A stretch of DNA of 64,000 bases from Conoideocrella luteorostrata. Its lineage: Eukaryota; Ascomycota; Sordariomycetes; Hypocreales; Clavicipitaceae. This document shows, piece by piece, positions 11,928 to 23,533 of this stretch. Location of the stretch: the NCBI GenBank assembly GCA_032433595.1, contig JASWJB010000075.1, positions 1 through 64,000 on the forward strand, written 5' to 3'. Position numbers and translations under genes: made by a program. How positions within the stretch are numbered: position 1 is the first letter of the stretch; each line of letters starts with the position of its first letter. A model generated the notes under the pieces. That model made no database searches and was not told the DNA's origin. It saw only the letters and a program-made list of their open reading frames with translations.

Positions 11928-13360
11928 GGTCAGTGGATATCAGGATCGTAGGTTGCTGAAGAATGTTTGAAGTACGTGGATATGGAGTAGCTTTGGACAA
12001 GTGCGTTGCGAAAGATCTTGTGAAGATGAAGGATGTATGGCGAGCTTATATAGCAAGATGGGATGCTACAAAGGTAGCTACTAATAGCAACTATTCCCGT
12101 TTGCAATAAGCTTTACCCATACAGAGTCAAGAACTTGGTCAGCCCCAGATAAGGAAGCTTTGTGGCGTCATCTCGACCCAATATAATTATAAATGCCCCT
12201 AGGTTAGGACCAATGCTTGGGCGACGGATAGAATCTATGAATAAGAACAACAAGGCAGACTCGACAAAGGGACATTTCATTACTGATGAATTCCGCTATC
12301 ACGATTTGACGTTCAAAGCCTGGCGAGATAAGGACTCGTCATTAGACATCTTTGAATTGCATTGCTAATAAATTCTGCGATCACTAATTGACGCTCAAAA
12401 GCCTGGCTTGAGATAAGAACTCACTGGTTAACGTCTTGTAAATGTGATGACGAATCTGCGTTTAATTTTCATACTCATGGGAGGAGTTTCAGCTCTGAAA
12501 GCTTGAGTGCATATACTGTTGGTTCTGTTGTATTCTCATGCGGAGTTTCTGGCTGGTTGCATGTGCCGTGCTGCCCAGCTTTCGGTGTTGCGTGCTCTTG
12601 GTACAATTTCATTGGAAATGAGGCAGGAGTTTGTTTGCCAAGAGCTACTGCGACTCTGATCACAAGCGGCACCTTATCATCCTTCTTGCATGGGATCGGC
12701 ACACTCTGGACAAATGACACTTTGAGATGCTGGGATCTAGATAACAGAGTATTGCAGATTATAAATCACACGAGAGCGTGCTCATTTTGGGTAACGCAGG
12801 GCCTGCACTTCATGTACCGGAAAATGACAGGATATCAGAAATCAGGCTTGAATATTACCCCAGCATGATCCCCGCAAGACTGGGTGTATGCCATGACAGC
12901 ACACGTCAGAGTGTCTTGTGGTTTGTAGCACAATTATGCGGCTGCACGCCCAGTATTGAGATAATTTTGCGATAGGCTCTCCCTTGCCTCATGCAATGCT
13001 AAGCAAATATGATTTTCAGTGACATGGATACGACATGTACATAGAACGCCCGCCCGACCGACAACCCCGCACACAGACGAGACAATAGAAGCGGTATTCG
13101 CGGCTCCAGATCTCAAGGTTCTGATATAGTAAATAGTGTATATGCGGAAAAACTTCTGCTCTATTATTAATCAAAAAGCGCAGGCCTAATATTCTTTATC
13201 ACACATTATCTTGGTATATCATCTGCGTGGCCCTTTATCATTAAGTAAGTGGTGAGGAGTGCAAGTTCCTTTCATCTCATAACCCTGCCTTTCCGTGGTC
13301 ACGCATCATTTGCATCTTCCGTTGAGTGGAGAGTCCGAAAAACTTTCAAGCACTCTTACT
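11928..13360. other. Intergenic region with a diverged 80-bp duplication
   Basis: Holds the likely promoter of the small minus-strand gene at its left end. Around 12287-12440 an approximately 80-bp segment is repeated twice in diverged form; both copies contain CAAAGCCTGG or a close variant, a GAGATAAG(G/A)ACTC core and a GAC(A/G)TCTT end. ORFs at 12475-12975 have no recognisable domain. Confidence 0.45.
12287..12440. repeat. Diverged tandem duplication, two units of about 80 bp
   Basis: Two successive segments share the order GATxAATTCxGC, GATTTGACG/AATTGACG, CAAAGCCTGG/AAAAGCCTGG, GAGATAAGGACTC/GAGATAAGAACTC and GACATCTTTG/ACGTCTTG. Roughly three quarters of positions agree by eye. No coding role is visible. 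Confidence 0.5.
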
Positions 13361-14460
13361 ATGCCTACCGCCTCCGGTCAATTTGATTGACTTCAATGGA
13401 AGCCTTTGTTTAAGGAAGAAAAACTATATTACCTGTACACTGATCCTCCTCCTGGACAGCCTAATGCAAACTTCTCCACTCAGCCTGGCGAACCTGAGCC
13501 AATCCATGATGTACGGGGGGAAGAAGATCAATTTAACCTAGATGACCATGCATTTGCATTTTGTCGTCAAAACTACCCTTATGAATTGGAGAATGTTGAC
13601 GAGATCTCCGTCAAGAGGCAATACTTGCCATCACTGGAGGTGTTGATTCGTGAGCTGCTCCAGCAGAACTGCGAAATCTTCTGGTTTGACTGGAGGGTAG
13701 GCTCAAGCCCTGTGACTGACTTAGCGATATATATTTTGTCACTAATGTATCGCGCAGAAAAGATCCAGCAGTGACAAAAAGTCTAAGTTCAAGGAGGGTA
13801 CAGTTATTAGTCTCGAAGATCGCCGGGTGACGCTCGCGCCCATTAAAGCTGTCCACGTCGGTAAGTTGATATACTCCTTATTTACCAGTAGCACGCTTAT
13901 GAAGGGCTGTTTTATGAATTTTCACTAGACCAAACCCCGTCGGCTGCTATTGATCGTGTGTATCGACATGTTCCTGAACGGGCGGAAGAGCTCCTGAAGA
14001 AATGATTCAGGATCATCAAGTATGGCTCAAAACATGTCCTTCCGGAAATATCATATGTGCTGACAGATATAAGCGTATGGAGACCCATCGGCAAGCGAGT
14101 AGAAACTTTCCCCTTAACATTAATGGATGAAAGCTTGGTTCCCGAAGAGAAGCTAGTCGAGGTTGACGCCGTACGTCGCTCGTTTCCAGAAGAAAGCTAC
14201 TACCCACTCGAGCATAAAGGCTATAAGTGGCACTTCTTGAACCAACAGACTCAAGATGAGATCTTGTTCATGAAAATGAACGACCCCAAGGAATCTGTTC
14301 GGGCACAGTGTAAGTGAAAGCTGTTCATCGGCTTGATATGTTATTTGCTGAAACATTTTGTTTAGGTTGTCCAAATGCTTCACTTCAGCTTTTGCCAGAT
14401 CCAGAGCTGAGGCCAAGAGAGAGCATTGAGGCTAGGGTGTTGGTTTTCACAGATTATTAG
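13361..14460 (+). pseudogene. CmcJ/NvfI-like oxygenase-family pseudogene with two in-frame TGA codons
   Basis: A nearly complete five-exon fungal CmcJ-like gene (family of small enzymes acting as hydroxylases, desaturases or methyl-transfer-annotated proteins in natural-product pathways). The ATG at 13361 opens MPTASGQFD, but the tenth codon is TGA (13388-13390), after which the expected LQWKPLFKEEK continues in the same frame. Conserved blocks follow: IHDVRG, LDDHAFAF, KRQYLPSLE, FDWR | KRSSSDKKSK, IKAVHV | DQTPSAAIDRVY, then a second TGA (14003-14005) inside KK-stop-FRIIN, joined across an intron to VWRPIGKRVE, then YYPLEHKGYKWHFLNQQT, and the C-terminal PRESIEARVLVF. Four introns splice cleanly. 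Both stops replace single residues; TGG or CGA would each need one transition. The rest is well preserved, so inactivation seems recent. Confidence 0.8.
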
Positions 14461-15407
14461 GAAGACTGCATCAACGCCATGACTTGGTCTTGATAAATTG
14501 GATAATTTAACCACGGGTTTCAGCCAATGGTGGCATATTCAGAGGAGCGATCAAGAGCCTCTCTTGTGATCAGAGTTCGGTTATAGCTCTTAAACTGACG
14601 ACTGGGAAATTTCCGTATCTTAATCCCAGCACCGATGGGTTAACTAAGGCATTGTATTCCATGGAGAACAATGGTCATGCGGCAATACTACTAGGACATT
14701 AGGGTCGCCCTAGCTATTCTACGCACTTCTTGTGGAATTCAATCGTCTTTGTGCGAAATCAAACGTAGCGTGCCAAGTTTCAAGAAGCATTTTCACAGGT
14801 TATAGGTATGTTGGAATAAGTTGCCGCTCGACCACTGTGGCTGCAATTATGGCTCATATCCATCGCATTAATTGTACCACATCCTCGCTGCTAGCGTGTA
14901 GCTTCAACTAGTGCAGAGTTTTCTGACAAGTCCAAATAAAGTACTCTGTAGTGATCCCGGGCTAGCTGCCGTAGCCACGAACGTATCCTATTGCCCATCT
15001 TCTCACCGATTCTCCGCCTGACGCCGTGCTCCACCCCCATATTGTGAGCGTATTTTCGTGACGAGCGCCAAGCCAACGCAAACACCCAAGTTAAATTTTA
15101 TTGGGCCAATTAGTGCTACGTACCCCATTTTTTTGTTGGCTGGATGACTGCCTCAGTCGTACGTGGCAAAGATGCATGTTGGTTCAATAGCTGTCACACC
15201 GACTGCCACGCGTCATTGCGCTCCAGCTTATCTTTGACTTTAATTCTCTCATATTCAATCTCCCCGCTCATTTTGTCTTGTCATGCATATCTCAAAGTAT
15301 TTTTCATTTATTAGCCTAGTGCCCAGAGCTGCCTTACCTCGAGTACGGGAGCACGAGTAGCAACAAACAACGAGTGCCCGGAACTTTGTGTCGGTTCTCA
15401 TCCGATC
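14461..15407. other. Intergenic region before the MFS gene
   Basis: Nothing recognisable as coding on either strand. The last 200 bases are CT-rich and probably contain the transporter promoter. Confidence 0.45.
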
Positions 15408-17238
15408 ATGTCAACGGACGCCAATCAAGGCGATAATGGTGGAGAGGGGCTGCCAATGAACAGTGAGGTAAGCTAAACAGCCACGCAGCCGCAAAATAGA
15501 TGTGGGACTAGGTGACTTGTTCTAGCCCTTCTCTTTGGTTGAATAGAACAATTCGTCGCAACTAATACAAGGTAATAATAATAATAGTCGCAAATCAGGG
15601 AGAAAGCCGAAGAATTCATAAACAGAGCATCGAGCATCCCAGGTATTACAACTGAGCGGACAAATGGACAAGGACTACGCTATGACTTGCTTCCAACCAC
15701 TGACATGGATGACGACACCATAGGCTGGGAAAGCCAGCATGACCCCGAGATACCTTTTAATTTCCCAAGCTGGCAGAAGTGGACGTGGGTCGGACTTTTA
15801 TCTGCTATAACCTTCCTTACCCCGTTCGCGTCCTCAATCCTCTCGCCTGCCATTGGAACACTGAATAAAGAGTTCGGTAACGACAGTGCTATCGTGGGGT
15901 CCATGACCGTCAGTATATACCTGCTTGGTTATGTCGTTGGCCCGATATTTATAGCACCGCTGTCCGAAATTTATGGATCGAAACTAGTGTTGACTGTATC
16001 AAATATCATCTTCTGCGTTTGGCAGATTGGGTGTGCCTTGGCACCTAATATCAAGACCCTAATCGTCTGTCGGTTCTTTTGTGGTGTTGGCGGTGCTGCA
16101 TGCTTAGTAAGTGCTGTCCCTGTTCTAAAAAGGGGGAAATATTCTAATCAACGCGTTAGACTCTTGGAGGTAGCATTATTGGTGAGCTATTTCGCCCACA
16201 TCAGCGCGGTTTGGCGATCGGTGTTTGGAATATTGGTCCCTTGATCGGTTCGTCTCTCCAGCACCTTCATTCCGACGTCGACATATCCACGCTCTCGTGT
16301 GAATGTTAGGGCTAAATTCACAAGGACCTACTATTGGCCCCATCCTCGGAGGTTTCTTAACTAAAACTATTGGTTGGCGTTGGGAGTTTTGGATAGTATT
16401 GATTGCTGCCGTCCCCGTGACCATACTCATTGCGTTACTAACGAAGGAGACGGGACACAAGGCTCTCATTCGGCGAAAGGTTGTACGCCTTCGGAAAGAA
16501 CTCGGCAAAAATACATTGAAGAGCTGTTATGACGGTCCGCGCAATGATTCCACAGCTCAGGTTCTTCTTGTTTCTCTGACCAGACCCCTCAAGATGCTCG
16601 TCCTCTCTCCACTTGTGTTTTTTCTTTCCCTGTATATTGCGTTTGTGTTTGGTGCTGTTTACTTGCTTTATACAACAATCCCAAGCGTCTTCAAAGAGAC
16701 TTACGGATTCAACCCTGACCAAGCTGGGCTTGTGTACATATCTCTCGGTGTCGGCAATGTCCTCGGTTGGCTCGTCACCACATTCCTCTCTGATAAGCTT
16801 GTCGTTAAACTCGCACAAGCAAATAGTGGTGTTTTTGAACCTGAAATGCGCCTGAAAATCAGCATCTACTTTGGTATGTTTCTTCCAATTACCTTTTTCT
16901 GGTACGGTTGGAGCTCCTTCTTCCAGCTCCACTGGGCATCCACCATTATGTCGCTTATCCCGTATGGCTTCGGAATCATGGGGCTTTTCCTTCCTATCAC
17001 GACGTATTTGGTGGATAGTCATCCCTTGTATGCGGCGTCAGCAGTTGCCGCCAATGTCATTCTGAGAAGCGTGGTGGGAGCATTCCTTCCATTGGCTGGA
17101 CCGCCCATGTACGTGTCGCTGGGATTAGGCTGGGGCAATACTTTACTAGGTTTCATCTGTGTTGCAATGATTCCGCTGCCTCTTATTTTTTATAAGTTTG
17201 GAGCTAGTTTGAGGGCATCTCGGAGCTTAATGCTGTAA
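15408..17238 (+). CDS. MFS drug:H+ antiporter-1 type transporter
   Basis: Plasma-membrane efflux pump candidate, 531 aa in four exons: 15408-15467, 15588-16106, 16160-16247 and 16310-17238. The exon 2/3 joint restores the conserved ACL|TLGG with GSI and ELFRPHQRGLAIGVWNIGPL; exon 3/4 restores GLNSQGPTIGPILGGF. All phases agree. The N-terminal about 80 residues are cytosolic and end in FNFPSWQKW, typical of the DHA1 multidrug/polyamine-type subfamily. Helices then begin (WTWVGLLSAITFLTPFASSI), with GYVVGPIFIAPLSEIYG as the loop 2-3 signature, and the sequence runs on to a hydrophobic C-terminus, consistent with 12 helices. Substrate cannot be told from sequence. It lies between two CmcJ-like genes and an isochorismatase-type hydrolase, which might fit export of a small metabolite; this is inference. 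The gene looks intact. Confidence 0.88.
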
Positions 17239-17274
17239 AACACGACAGTATTAGTGTGTTTACATGTCATTTAG

Positions 17275-17491
17275 TGTAGGAAGCACAGGGGCTTCGAGTG
17301 ACGAGGGTATCGATACGGGAAGGTGAAGCAAAACAATTTGCGAAACAATTCAATTATTCGTGACTATCTAAGAGAGAAGAAGAAGAAGAAGAAGAGGAAT
17401 GCCCCCGAGCGCGCCGTATAAAAGAGGAGCGCTAGGGTGGCCACACGACCTTGTCCGCAATTGCTCGTAGGCTTGACGAGGGATTCCAACA
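17275..17491 (-). repeat. LTR family B, minus orientation
   Basis: Begins TGTAGGAAGCACAGGGGCTT and ends GGATTCCAACA, i.e. on the minus strand TGTTGGAATCC...CTTCCTACA. A run of AAG triplets, CCCCCGAGCGCGCCGTATAAAA and CCTTGTCCGCAATTGCT are shared almost base for base with 58320-58531 and, inverted, 59874-60076. No coding part is attached. I see no convincing target-site duplication. Confidence 0.75.
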
Positions 17492-17735
17492 TAGCTAGAA
17501 ATTAAGGAAAACTCTACTACTCAGATAAACCATAGCTGATCACTTCGTGACAGAAAACATTTCCGACCAAGAGGCCGAAAATGATAGTAGTTTCTGAAAG
17601 CAAAGTCGCAGGACAGTTCTCCGTAGGTACACGCTTGCCATCACTGAGACTGTAGTTAAGTTAGCGGTATTGGCACAAATAACAATATGTTGCATACCAA
17701 ATAGTCACAGCTAGCAGAATTATTCAGAGAAGAAT

Positions 17736-17929
17736 TTATTGGAACCTCCTGTCAAGCACGTGCTAGGTCACATGTTTCCTCGGGCATGCTTGCTATTTAT
17801 ATTGTTTGTAGGAACAATGCACTTGCTTCTCCTACAGATTATTGAATATAGTGTTTTATGTTATTTGCTTTACGCCGTTAGTGTCGATCCCGATTGCACA
17901 ATTCCCTGTGCAACCTCTACAGAATTACA
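17736..17929 (+). repeat. LTR family A, badly decayed
   Basis: Contains TTGGAACCTCCTGTCAAGCAC, AGGTCACATG, a TATTTATA box, and ends GTGTCGATCCCGATTGCACA then CCCTGTGCAACCTCTACA. The order and spacing follow the family A LTR at 18102-18314, but many transitions separate them. Confidence 0.5.
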
Positions 17930-18101
17930 CGACTTTACGAATAACCCTAAATCTTACAATGTCAGGGGCGAAGCATCGTACATACACTGAACTCTATCAA
18001 ATATTAGACGCTAAGCTTGTAGGTCTACTTATCTTGCTGCGGCATGGATGGGAAGATTCGAGTTTGAGCTCTTTAATAAGTAGTACGAGGATTGGAGGAA
18101 C

Positions 18102-18314
18102 TGTTGGAATCCTACCGTTAAGCACAATAGGAAGCCGGGAGCGGGTCACGTGGTCACCTTTCGGCTGCGATATTTATACGGCGATATCGAGCCTTCCACC
18201 TTGACATGTTTTCTTCTTCTTACATAGACATATAAAGACATTATTACATATATTTCATTTTGACCGCATATTGGTATCGATACCGGTATTGCACAACACC
18301 CTGTGCAAACCACA
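18102..18314 (+). repeat. Solo LTR, family A, with 5-bp target duplication
   Basis: Starts TGTTGGAATCCTACCG and ends CCCTGTGCAAACCACA, so TG...CA termini. GGAAC precedes it (18097-18101) and follows it (18315-18319), an exact 5-bp duplication expected of LTR-retrotransposon insertion. It has a TATTTATAC TATA box. Best-preserved copy of family A in the window; no internal region remains, so it is a solo LTR. Confidence 0.85.
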
Positions 18315-18319
18315 GGAAC

Positions 18320-19796
18320 ATTTGAATTTAGCCGGCTGTGTCGGGGAGGCCTTTGGGGGGATTGCAGATTAAGGTTACGCTTCTGAACAATGATCGGTGA
18401 ATTCACGGCCAACGTTGACTGTTGATTCCCGAATGCTTCCCTTCCGCGACGACGAAGTTTGTGGTCAAGATGATTGAATGAGCGCCCTCAATGCTAGCGC
18501 TTACAGCCATCGATATGCAACGGCTGGAACGACGCAATATGTGCTAAAGAGCCGAAAAGATCAGTCAATTGCTGCAATCACATGCGGAAAGAATGCAAGC
18601 ATCTAGCAACTAAACTATATATTCCTGGCTTGGTTGCAATCGGCGCCTACGCACCGTTCGCAAACAGTTCCGTCACCCAAGAATTTACAGAAGTGCCACA
18701 ACACCAAACATTACATATCAACAGGATCATTTGCAACACTAACCTCAGTACTCACCACAATAACCGCAGCAACAGCCCCCGAAAAAGTCCAAGTACAACA
18801 CATCAGAATCTCAGCATGCCACACCTTAAAAGCCCTACGAGACGTTACTCAATGAATTCCGTCATCGGACCCGGAGGGTTGTCTCACGATATCTCCACAA
18901 GTCAGAATCCGTAACCGGCTCACTGTGATCCGTAACACATTTGTAACATGCTTCGTTTAATAAGCGCGCCTTGTGTTGCGTTATGTGCCTTCATGTGTGA
19001 GAGAAGGAGCAATTTGGCAACAGTGGAAATAGGCGGAATAGATAGATTTGAGAGTGCAAGTAGTGATAATGATAGATGCTGTTCTGACTTGAATAATACC
19101 CTCTGACGGGCATCGTGACCCTTCTTTATAGGCCTTCAGCGACCGGAAAAAATTCTCTGGAATTCAGGTGCCTCAGGCTTGCATTCCTTGGCATCGTGCC
19201 ACCTTTCCCACTATCGTACGATTCTAGCTAATACGAGGCATCAGGACCTTCTGAAGGTGCCATTCTAATCTCAACACCTTGTAGGTACGCAAGCTTAAGC
19301 TCGAGTCCTTAATAGCTATTTTATACTAAAAAAAAAATACATAACTTAAAGGGATAAAGTAATTATAAAAGAAAAGTAAGCGTTGTGAGGCATCTTGCGC
19401 TGTGAGGCACAATAGCTATCCCTAAGGGGTACTTAAATTCCTCTAGCGTTGCGAGGCATCTGGCGTTGCGAGAGGCAGAAAGTAAGCTTATGCCAAGAAG
19501 ATGCCATAATTCGTACTGTGTGATCTGTATATGCCCAGCATATGATGGGCATAAACATTTCTGCCCATAACTTGCCCCAATCTGAACCATTGCATCAATA
19601 GGTTGGACCTGAGATTTACTGTGTCCCCCGCATTTGCCAACTAGGCCATGGACCCTTTCCATCAACCAACTGCCCAGTGATGAGTAGCGTGTGATGATGA
19701 CTGAGTGGATTCAGATACCCGGGCTCATAACTGTCACACAAAAAATGGCGTAGCCAGAGGCCACTTTTAATGTGTAGTCACGACCCTTAAATAGGC
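18320..19796. other. Intergenic region with a LINE-like 3' tail
   Basis: No gene recognised. A 30-bp sequence at 19210-19239 is identical to 33909-33938, which there follows a LINE remnant, so 19190-19370 may be a truncated LINE 3' end; an A-rich stretch (about 19328-19340) lies about 90 bp downstream. Confidence 0.45.
19210..19239 (+). repeat. 30-bp sequence shared with the LINE remnant at 33.9 kb
   Basis: Runs from ACTATCGTACG to AATACGAGGC and is identical to 33909-33938. Flanking bases also agree in part (GCCACCT upstream, AACCCCAACA versus TCTCAACACC downstream), suggesting a dispersed element end rather than chance. Confidence 0.6.
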
Positions 19797-20756
19797 TCAT
19801 CCTGTGACAATATGGTCAACCCCATCCGCAAGCGCCACGCAACTTGAGACAAAACCCCACGACTTCTGACAGTTGAAGTCCACCATCTGCCTAGCGTACT
19901 CAGGGCTCGTGGTTCCACAGCCATCCTTGAGAAGCACAGTATCGTACCCTTTAGTTGACGCGTCCTGTAAAGTCGCCAGGACACACTGGTCGGTGTTGAC
20001 ACCAGTGAACAGTAGAGTGGTGATGCTTTGCTTTCGCAGGAACGCCTCCATGTCCGAGTCCGAGCCCCAAAGACCGGACAGCCGCTCCTTGTTGAAGCGA
20101 ACATCGGGGACAGTGGCACCCAAGCCCTCCTGATACGCGTCCTGCAGTGGTTCGTGTAAAGCAGTATTCCACTGGCCTGCAATGAGCATCCGCCCCGCGT
20201 CGACCACCGTGCCGTTGTCCAATTTGACCTTGCCGAGCGGTGACCCGATGCCGCCATCGCTCTTCCGTTCCGATCGCACTACCATCTGGCCTGGCACGGC
20301 GTCGGGGCCGTCATCGTCGACATTGAAGGCACCGTCATCAGTAATTTCCCAGCCAAAGATGCGCCAAATGGTAGGAGGCAGTGTTTTCAATCCAGCCTCA
20401 GTGATGCCCCATGTCAGCCAAATTATCTGGATACCAGCCCGTCGAGCAGCGGGGATTCCAATCCTCAACAACGTGACCTCGGCCTCATGTCCCTCCCCGC
20501 GGCTACGGCCGAAGGCAGATGACAGGAAGAAATTCTGCATATCGATGATAACCATAGCTGTCTTCGCCGGGGCAATTGTGACGGGACTGTTGGTCGTCTT
20601 CAGTGTTACGCGGGGGTACACAGGTGGCGACAAGGGTGAGGCTGGGTGTGTCATGTCGAACCCGCCATGGTTGGTGAATTGCCAGAAGTTGGATCCCCTG
20701 CCCACTACTGCAGGAGGGGCCGTAGATGGCGACGATGCCGAGATTGAGGTAGACAT
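19797..20756 (-). CDS. Isochorismatase-like cysteine hydrolase
   Basis: Single-exon gene, 319 aa from the ATG at 20756 (an ATG at 20771 would add five residues). Isochorismatase/nicotinamidase-like hydrolase superfamily. Catalytic triad candidates are visible: Asp in MVIIDMQNFF, Lys in RFNKERLSG and the nucleophile Cys in TGVNTDQCVLATLQDA. The cis-peptide-type motif precedes the Cys as usual. It is longer than typical bacterial isochorismatases (about 200 aa) because of an N-terminal about 55-residue lead with NFWQFTNHGGFDMTHP, a feature I associate with a fungal subgroup. Substrate unknown: members act on isochorismate, nicotinamide, ureidoacrylate and related amides. The frame is intact. 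Confidence 0.87.
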   Translation of the reverse strand: MSTSISASSPSTAPPAVVGRGSNFWQFTNHGGFDMTHPASPLSPPVYPRVTLKTTNSPVTIAPAKTAMVIIDMQNFFLSSAFGRSRGEGHEAEVTLLRIGIPAARRAGIQIIWLTWGITEAGLKTLPPTIWRIFGWEITDDGAFNVDDDGPDAVPGQMVVRSERKSDGGIGSPLGKVKLDNGTVVDAGRMLIAGQWNTALHEPLQDAYQEGLGATVPDVRFNKERLSGLWGSDSDMEAFLRKQSITTLLFTGVNTDQCVLATLQDASTKGYDTVLLKDGCGTTSPEYARQMVDFNCQKSWGFVSSCVALADGVDHIVTG

Positions 20757-22147
20757 GCTAACGACGATCACCGAGGTGAGGTTTCTGAGCCTCTGAATCT
20801 AAAAAATGGGACAAGAGTCAGCAAGGAGCGCGCCGTCACCATTCGGACGCAACCACGATATAGGAAGAGCGGGTGGTGAGCCTGAACGAAGAGGGAAGTG
20901 ACCTCATCAGCATTTGCTTCCCGCAGCGGTCACTTCAACCACTGAGAGGCACAGACGATGGGAATCGAAGCACTTTGGGCGTTTCCACAGCTGAGCATAC
21001 CAGGCAGTAATGAAGACGCCGAGCTGCACCTTTTCCTGGCAACATGTGGTGAGGAGGCTAGGGGAAAGGGCTGGAGTATAGTTGATTGAGCTAGCTTGGT
21101 GCTGCCTGCATTCGTCAAATATTATGCCGGCTGAAAAAAAGATGACTGAATGGTCAGGACTTGACTGAGCAGAGGTGAGATGACGTGTCGCGAGGAAAGA
21201 AGATCAATGTAGCACCATAAGATGGCGAATAGCAAAGACGAGAAAACACCAGACCAGATTGAGTGAGCATCCTTTTGAGTGCCGTAAGGTGCAGCGGAGC
21301 CAGGCGGACCCACCAGTAGCACAGGTACGAGCGCGGTACCTCACTTGCTCTCACAGCGCGTCAGAGGAGAAGCCTCGCAACCTAAATTACCATACTAATT
21401 ATTCAGGCTTTCGTCATGCAGCCTTGAATATCATGGGCTACGCTGCGGTCAGCCTTGGTCACGAAGCTCAAGGAAGCCTCTTACTGAGGTCAATAGCAAC
21501 GGCAAAATAAAGCCCTATTCAATAACCTTTGGTTGTGATGTGTGCGATGTAGCTATCTGTACACAAGGAAATTGCTGGTACTTATCTCATAGTGAGATTC
21601 ACTAGTAAAATAATGTAGCTATAATATGGATGCGACTTAATTGGCCGCACATCCCTGTTGCTGTTCTCCACTGCACCTTACGGCACTTAAAGCGATAGCC
21701 GGCGCCCACATTGGGCTCCATTGCGTCAATCTCTGTCCGGAGGCTAGCGCAGCACGTTAGGCTCTATTGCGTTAATTCCTATCGGGAGGCCAGTGCAGCA
21801 CAATTCTTTTCGGGATGCCAGCGCAGCACGTTGGGCTCAATTGTGACAATCCCTGTCGGGAGCAATAGGTAGGCATGTTTGGCCCTCAAATCCAGCTGGG
21901 CCTAGAGCCTATCATGGGATGCTCCACCCCCCCCCTAGTAGGCGCAGACTACGGAGTAGGAACTCGTGGCAACATAGATTCCTGCAGGTGGCTTGAAACG
22001 TAACGCCAGACTGCGAGGTTGCAACCTCACTTTCAAACTGCGACTACTCGGTACTCCGTACAAAGCCGGCAACTAGCAACAACATCATGTCCGCTTGAGC
22101 CTTATCTACTCTGTCATATTCTCATCCACCCTCCTTCGCCCAAATCG
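20757..22147. other. Intergenic region with degenerate 45-50 bp repeats
   Basis: No gene recognised. Contains degenerate tandem repeats at 21712-21862 described separately, and a C-rich run near 21930. Confidence 0.45.
21712..21862. repeat. Degenerate tandem repeat, unit about 45-50 bp
   Basis: The motif order GGCTC(C/T)ATTGCGT(C/T)AAT, (T/C)GTC(C/G)GGAGGC and GCGCAGCACGTT(A/G)GG recurs about three times with drift, one copy being incomplete. No coding frame runs through it. Confidence 0.55.
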
Positions 22148-23217
22148 TCAACGGAAGGCAACCACCCGCACTTCAATGCTGTGACGTGGCTGACCTACGG
22201 CCAATGGGTTGTTGAACGCGGCGTGAAAGGCCCCTGCAAGCAAGAATAAGCGTCACACGAAACCCAATAGTCGACTGCGTACGGAGCATACGGCTGCATG
22301 AAGAAAGTAGCTCACTTACTGGCTCGCATGCCCTCCGAGTCCGTGTTCCGGAATACAATCAGGTCATTTGGCTGCTGGTGGCTTAGGTAGAACCAGCGAT
22401 GGCTCTCATGGCCCATCAGCAGCCAATTCTCTCCAACCCTTGTCTGGTGAAGACAATCGTTGCGCAAGACATCCCGCTTTATGTCGACTGACTGGAAGTC
22501 GCATACAGCCAATGGCCAGTCGTCATTTGGTCCAATAAGGACGCGCCACACACTATCATCGCGTCAGCATGAGCTATGTGGGGGGGAAACAACAAACGAA
22601 CTTGATCAAATCAAAGCTTTTACTCTCGTAGTGCTTCTCTTGGCCTGGAAAAGCCTCGCACATGCGCATGAAGGCGCCTTCGACCGAGAAATCTGTGTGC
22701 GGCATGGCAGCCGGCTGCTCATATTCCACCCGGGTGCCTACCGCTGTTGGAAACCCCTCGGCCCTCTTGCGAACCTAGGTTTGTTATCAGAACACATTCT
22801 TGACAAGCTTTATACCTTGCGTGAGCTCCGAACCTGAAAATCCATGACCTCAATTCTGGCGTATTCTGGAAATTTGTGATACAGCAGCTTTTCAATCTCT
22901 TGAAGATACTTCGTCAAAGCTGGAGTTTGGGCATTTGACGCCAAATCCGGGGTAATCGAGGTATCCGCCCGTAGAAAGCAAAACCCATTCGTATCAAGGT
23001 TGAAGGAATGCCTCACTGGCTGTGCGTCTCTGATCACCATCGGAAACTTCTCGAATTCATGGTTCGAGAGCTTAGAATCTTTGAAATGATCCACAGGGAA
23101 GTCCGCTCCATAAGGTTTCTCCTTATCATAAAGCTCGTCTCGAACGAGATAAGGTAGATAGGTATCAATGTCGACGGCCGTGAAGCTGGGAAGACGCTCC
23201 GTGGTCGCCATGCCCAT
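22148..23217 (-). CDS. CmcJ/NvfI-like oxygenase-family protein
   Basis: Intact four-exon gene, 297 aa: exons 23217-22816, 22774-22602, 22552-22320 and 22233-22148; all phases agree. The N-terminus has RDELYDKEKPYGADFPVD, then exon 2 carries PHTDFS, a His/Asp pair of the type used as iron ligands, and exon 2/3 restores SFDLIN|VWRVLIGPNDDWPLAVCD. HRWFYLSHQQPNDLIVFR is typical, and the last exon gives FHAAFNNPL and PRHSIEVRVVAF, the family's hallmark C-terminus. Homologues catalyse hydroxylation or related steps in fungal secondary metabolism; the reaction here is unknown. A start six bases inside (23211) is equally possible. It is a diverged paralogue of the pseudogene at 13.4 kb. One donor is GTTCGT, unusual but followed by a good branch site. 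Confidence 0.85.
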
Positions 23218-23533
23218 GTTGACGTTGAATCAAGGTATGGGACGTCTAGGGTGGGGGAATAAAACAAAACAGCAGGAGGTCATGCGTTGCCAGTTATATT
23301 TATTGACAGTAACAGCTACAGTTCGAAGAAGCCTGACACTCCACGTGGTCGTATCTTGGTCACCCAATTCATCACTTTTCGCCTCAAAACTTTTGAACTA
23401 TTAGATTGAATACTTGTATTCCCTATTGCTATTGCATCTACTGATCATCAAATTCATTCTGCACTAAATCCCCCGTCAGGTCGCGCCATGTGATCGAGCC
23501 AAAAGTCTGCTCGTTGTTGTAGATTATCACCAG
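23218..23533. other. Short intergenic region
   Basis: Upstream region of the CmcJ-like gene and downstream region of the small minus-strand gene. No further feature seen. Confidence 0.5.

Noticed and set aside
16438..17022. 194-codon minus ORF
   Set aside because: Lies opposite the last exon of the MFS transporter; composition is that of a shadow frame.
19210..19239. tRNA-like sequence (GATTCTAGCTAATACGAGGC)
   Set aside because: No cloverleaf can be drawn around it; the match to the LINE end explains it better.
20182..20796. 204-codon plus ORF
   Set aside because: Opposite the isochorismatase-like gene, which has catalytic motifs; this one has none.
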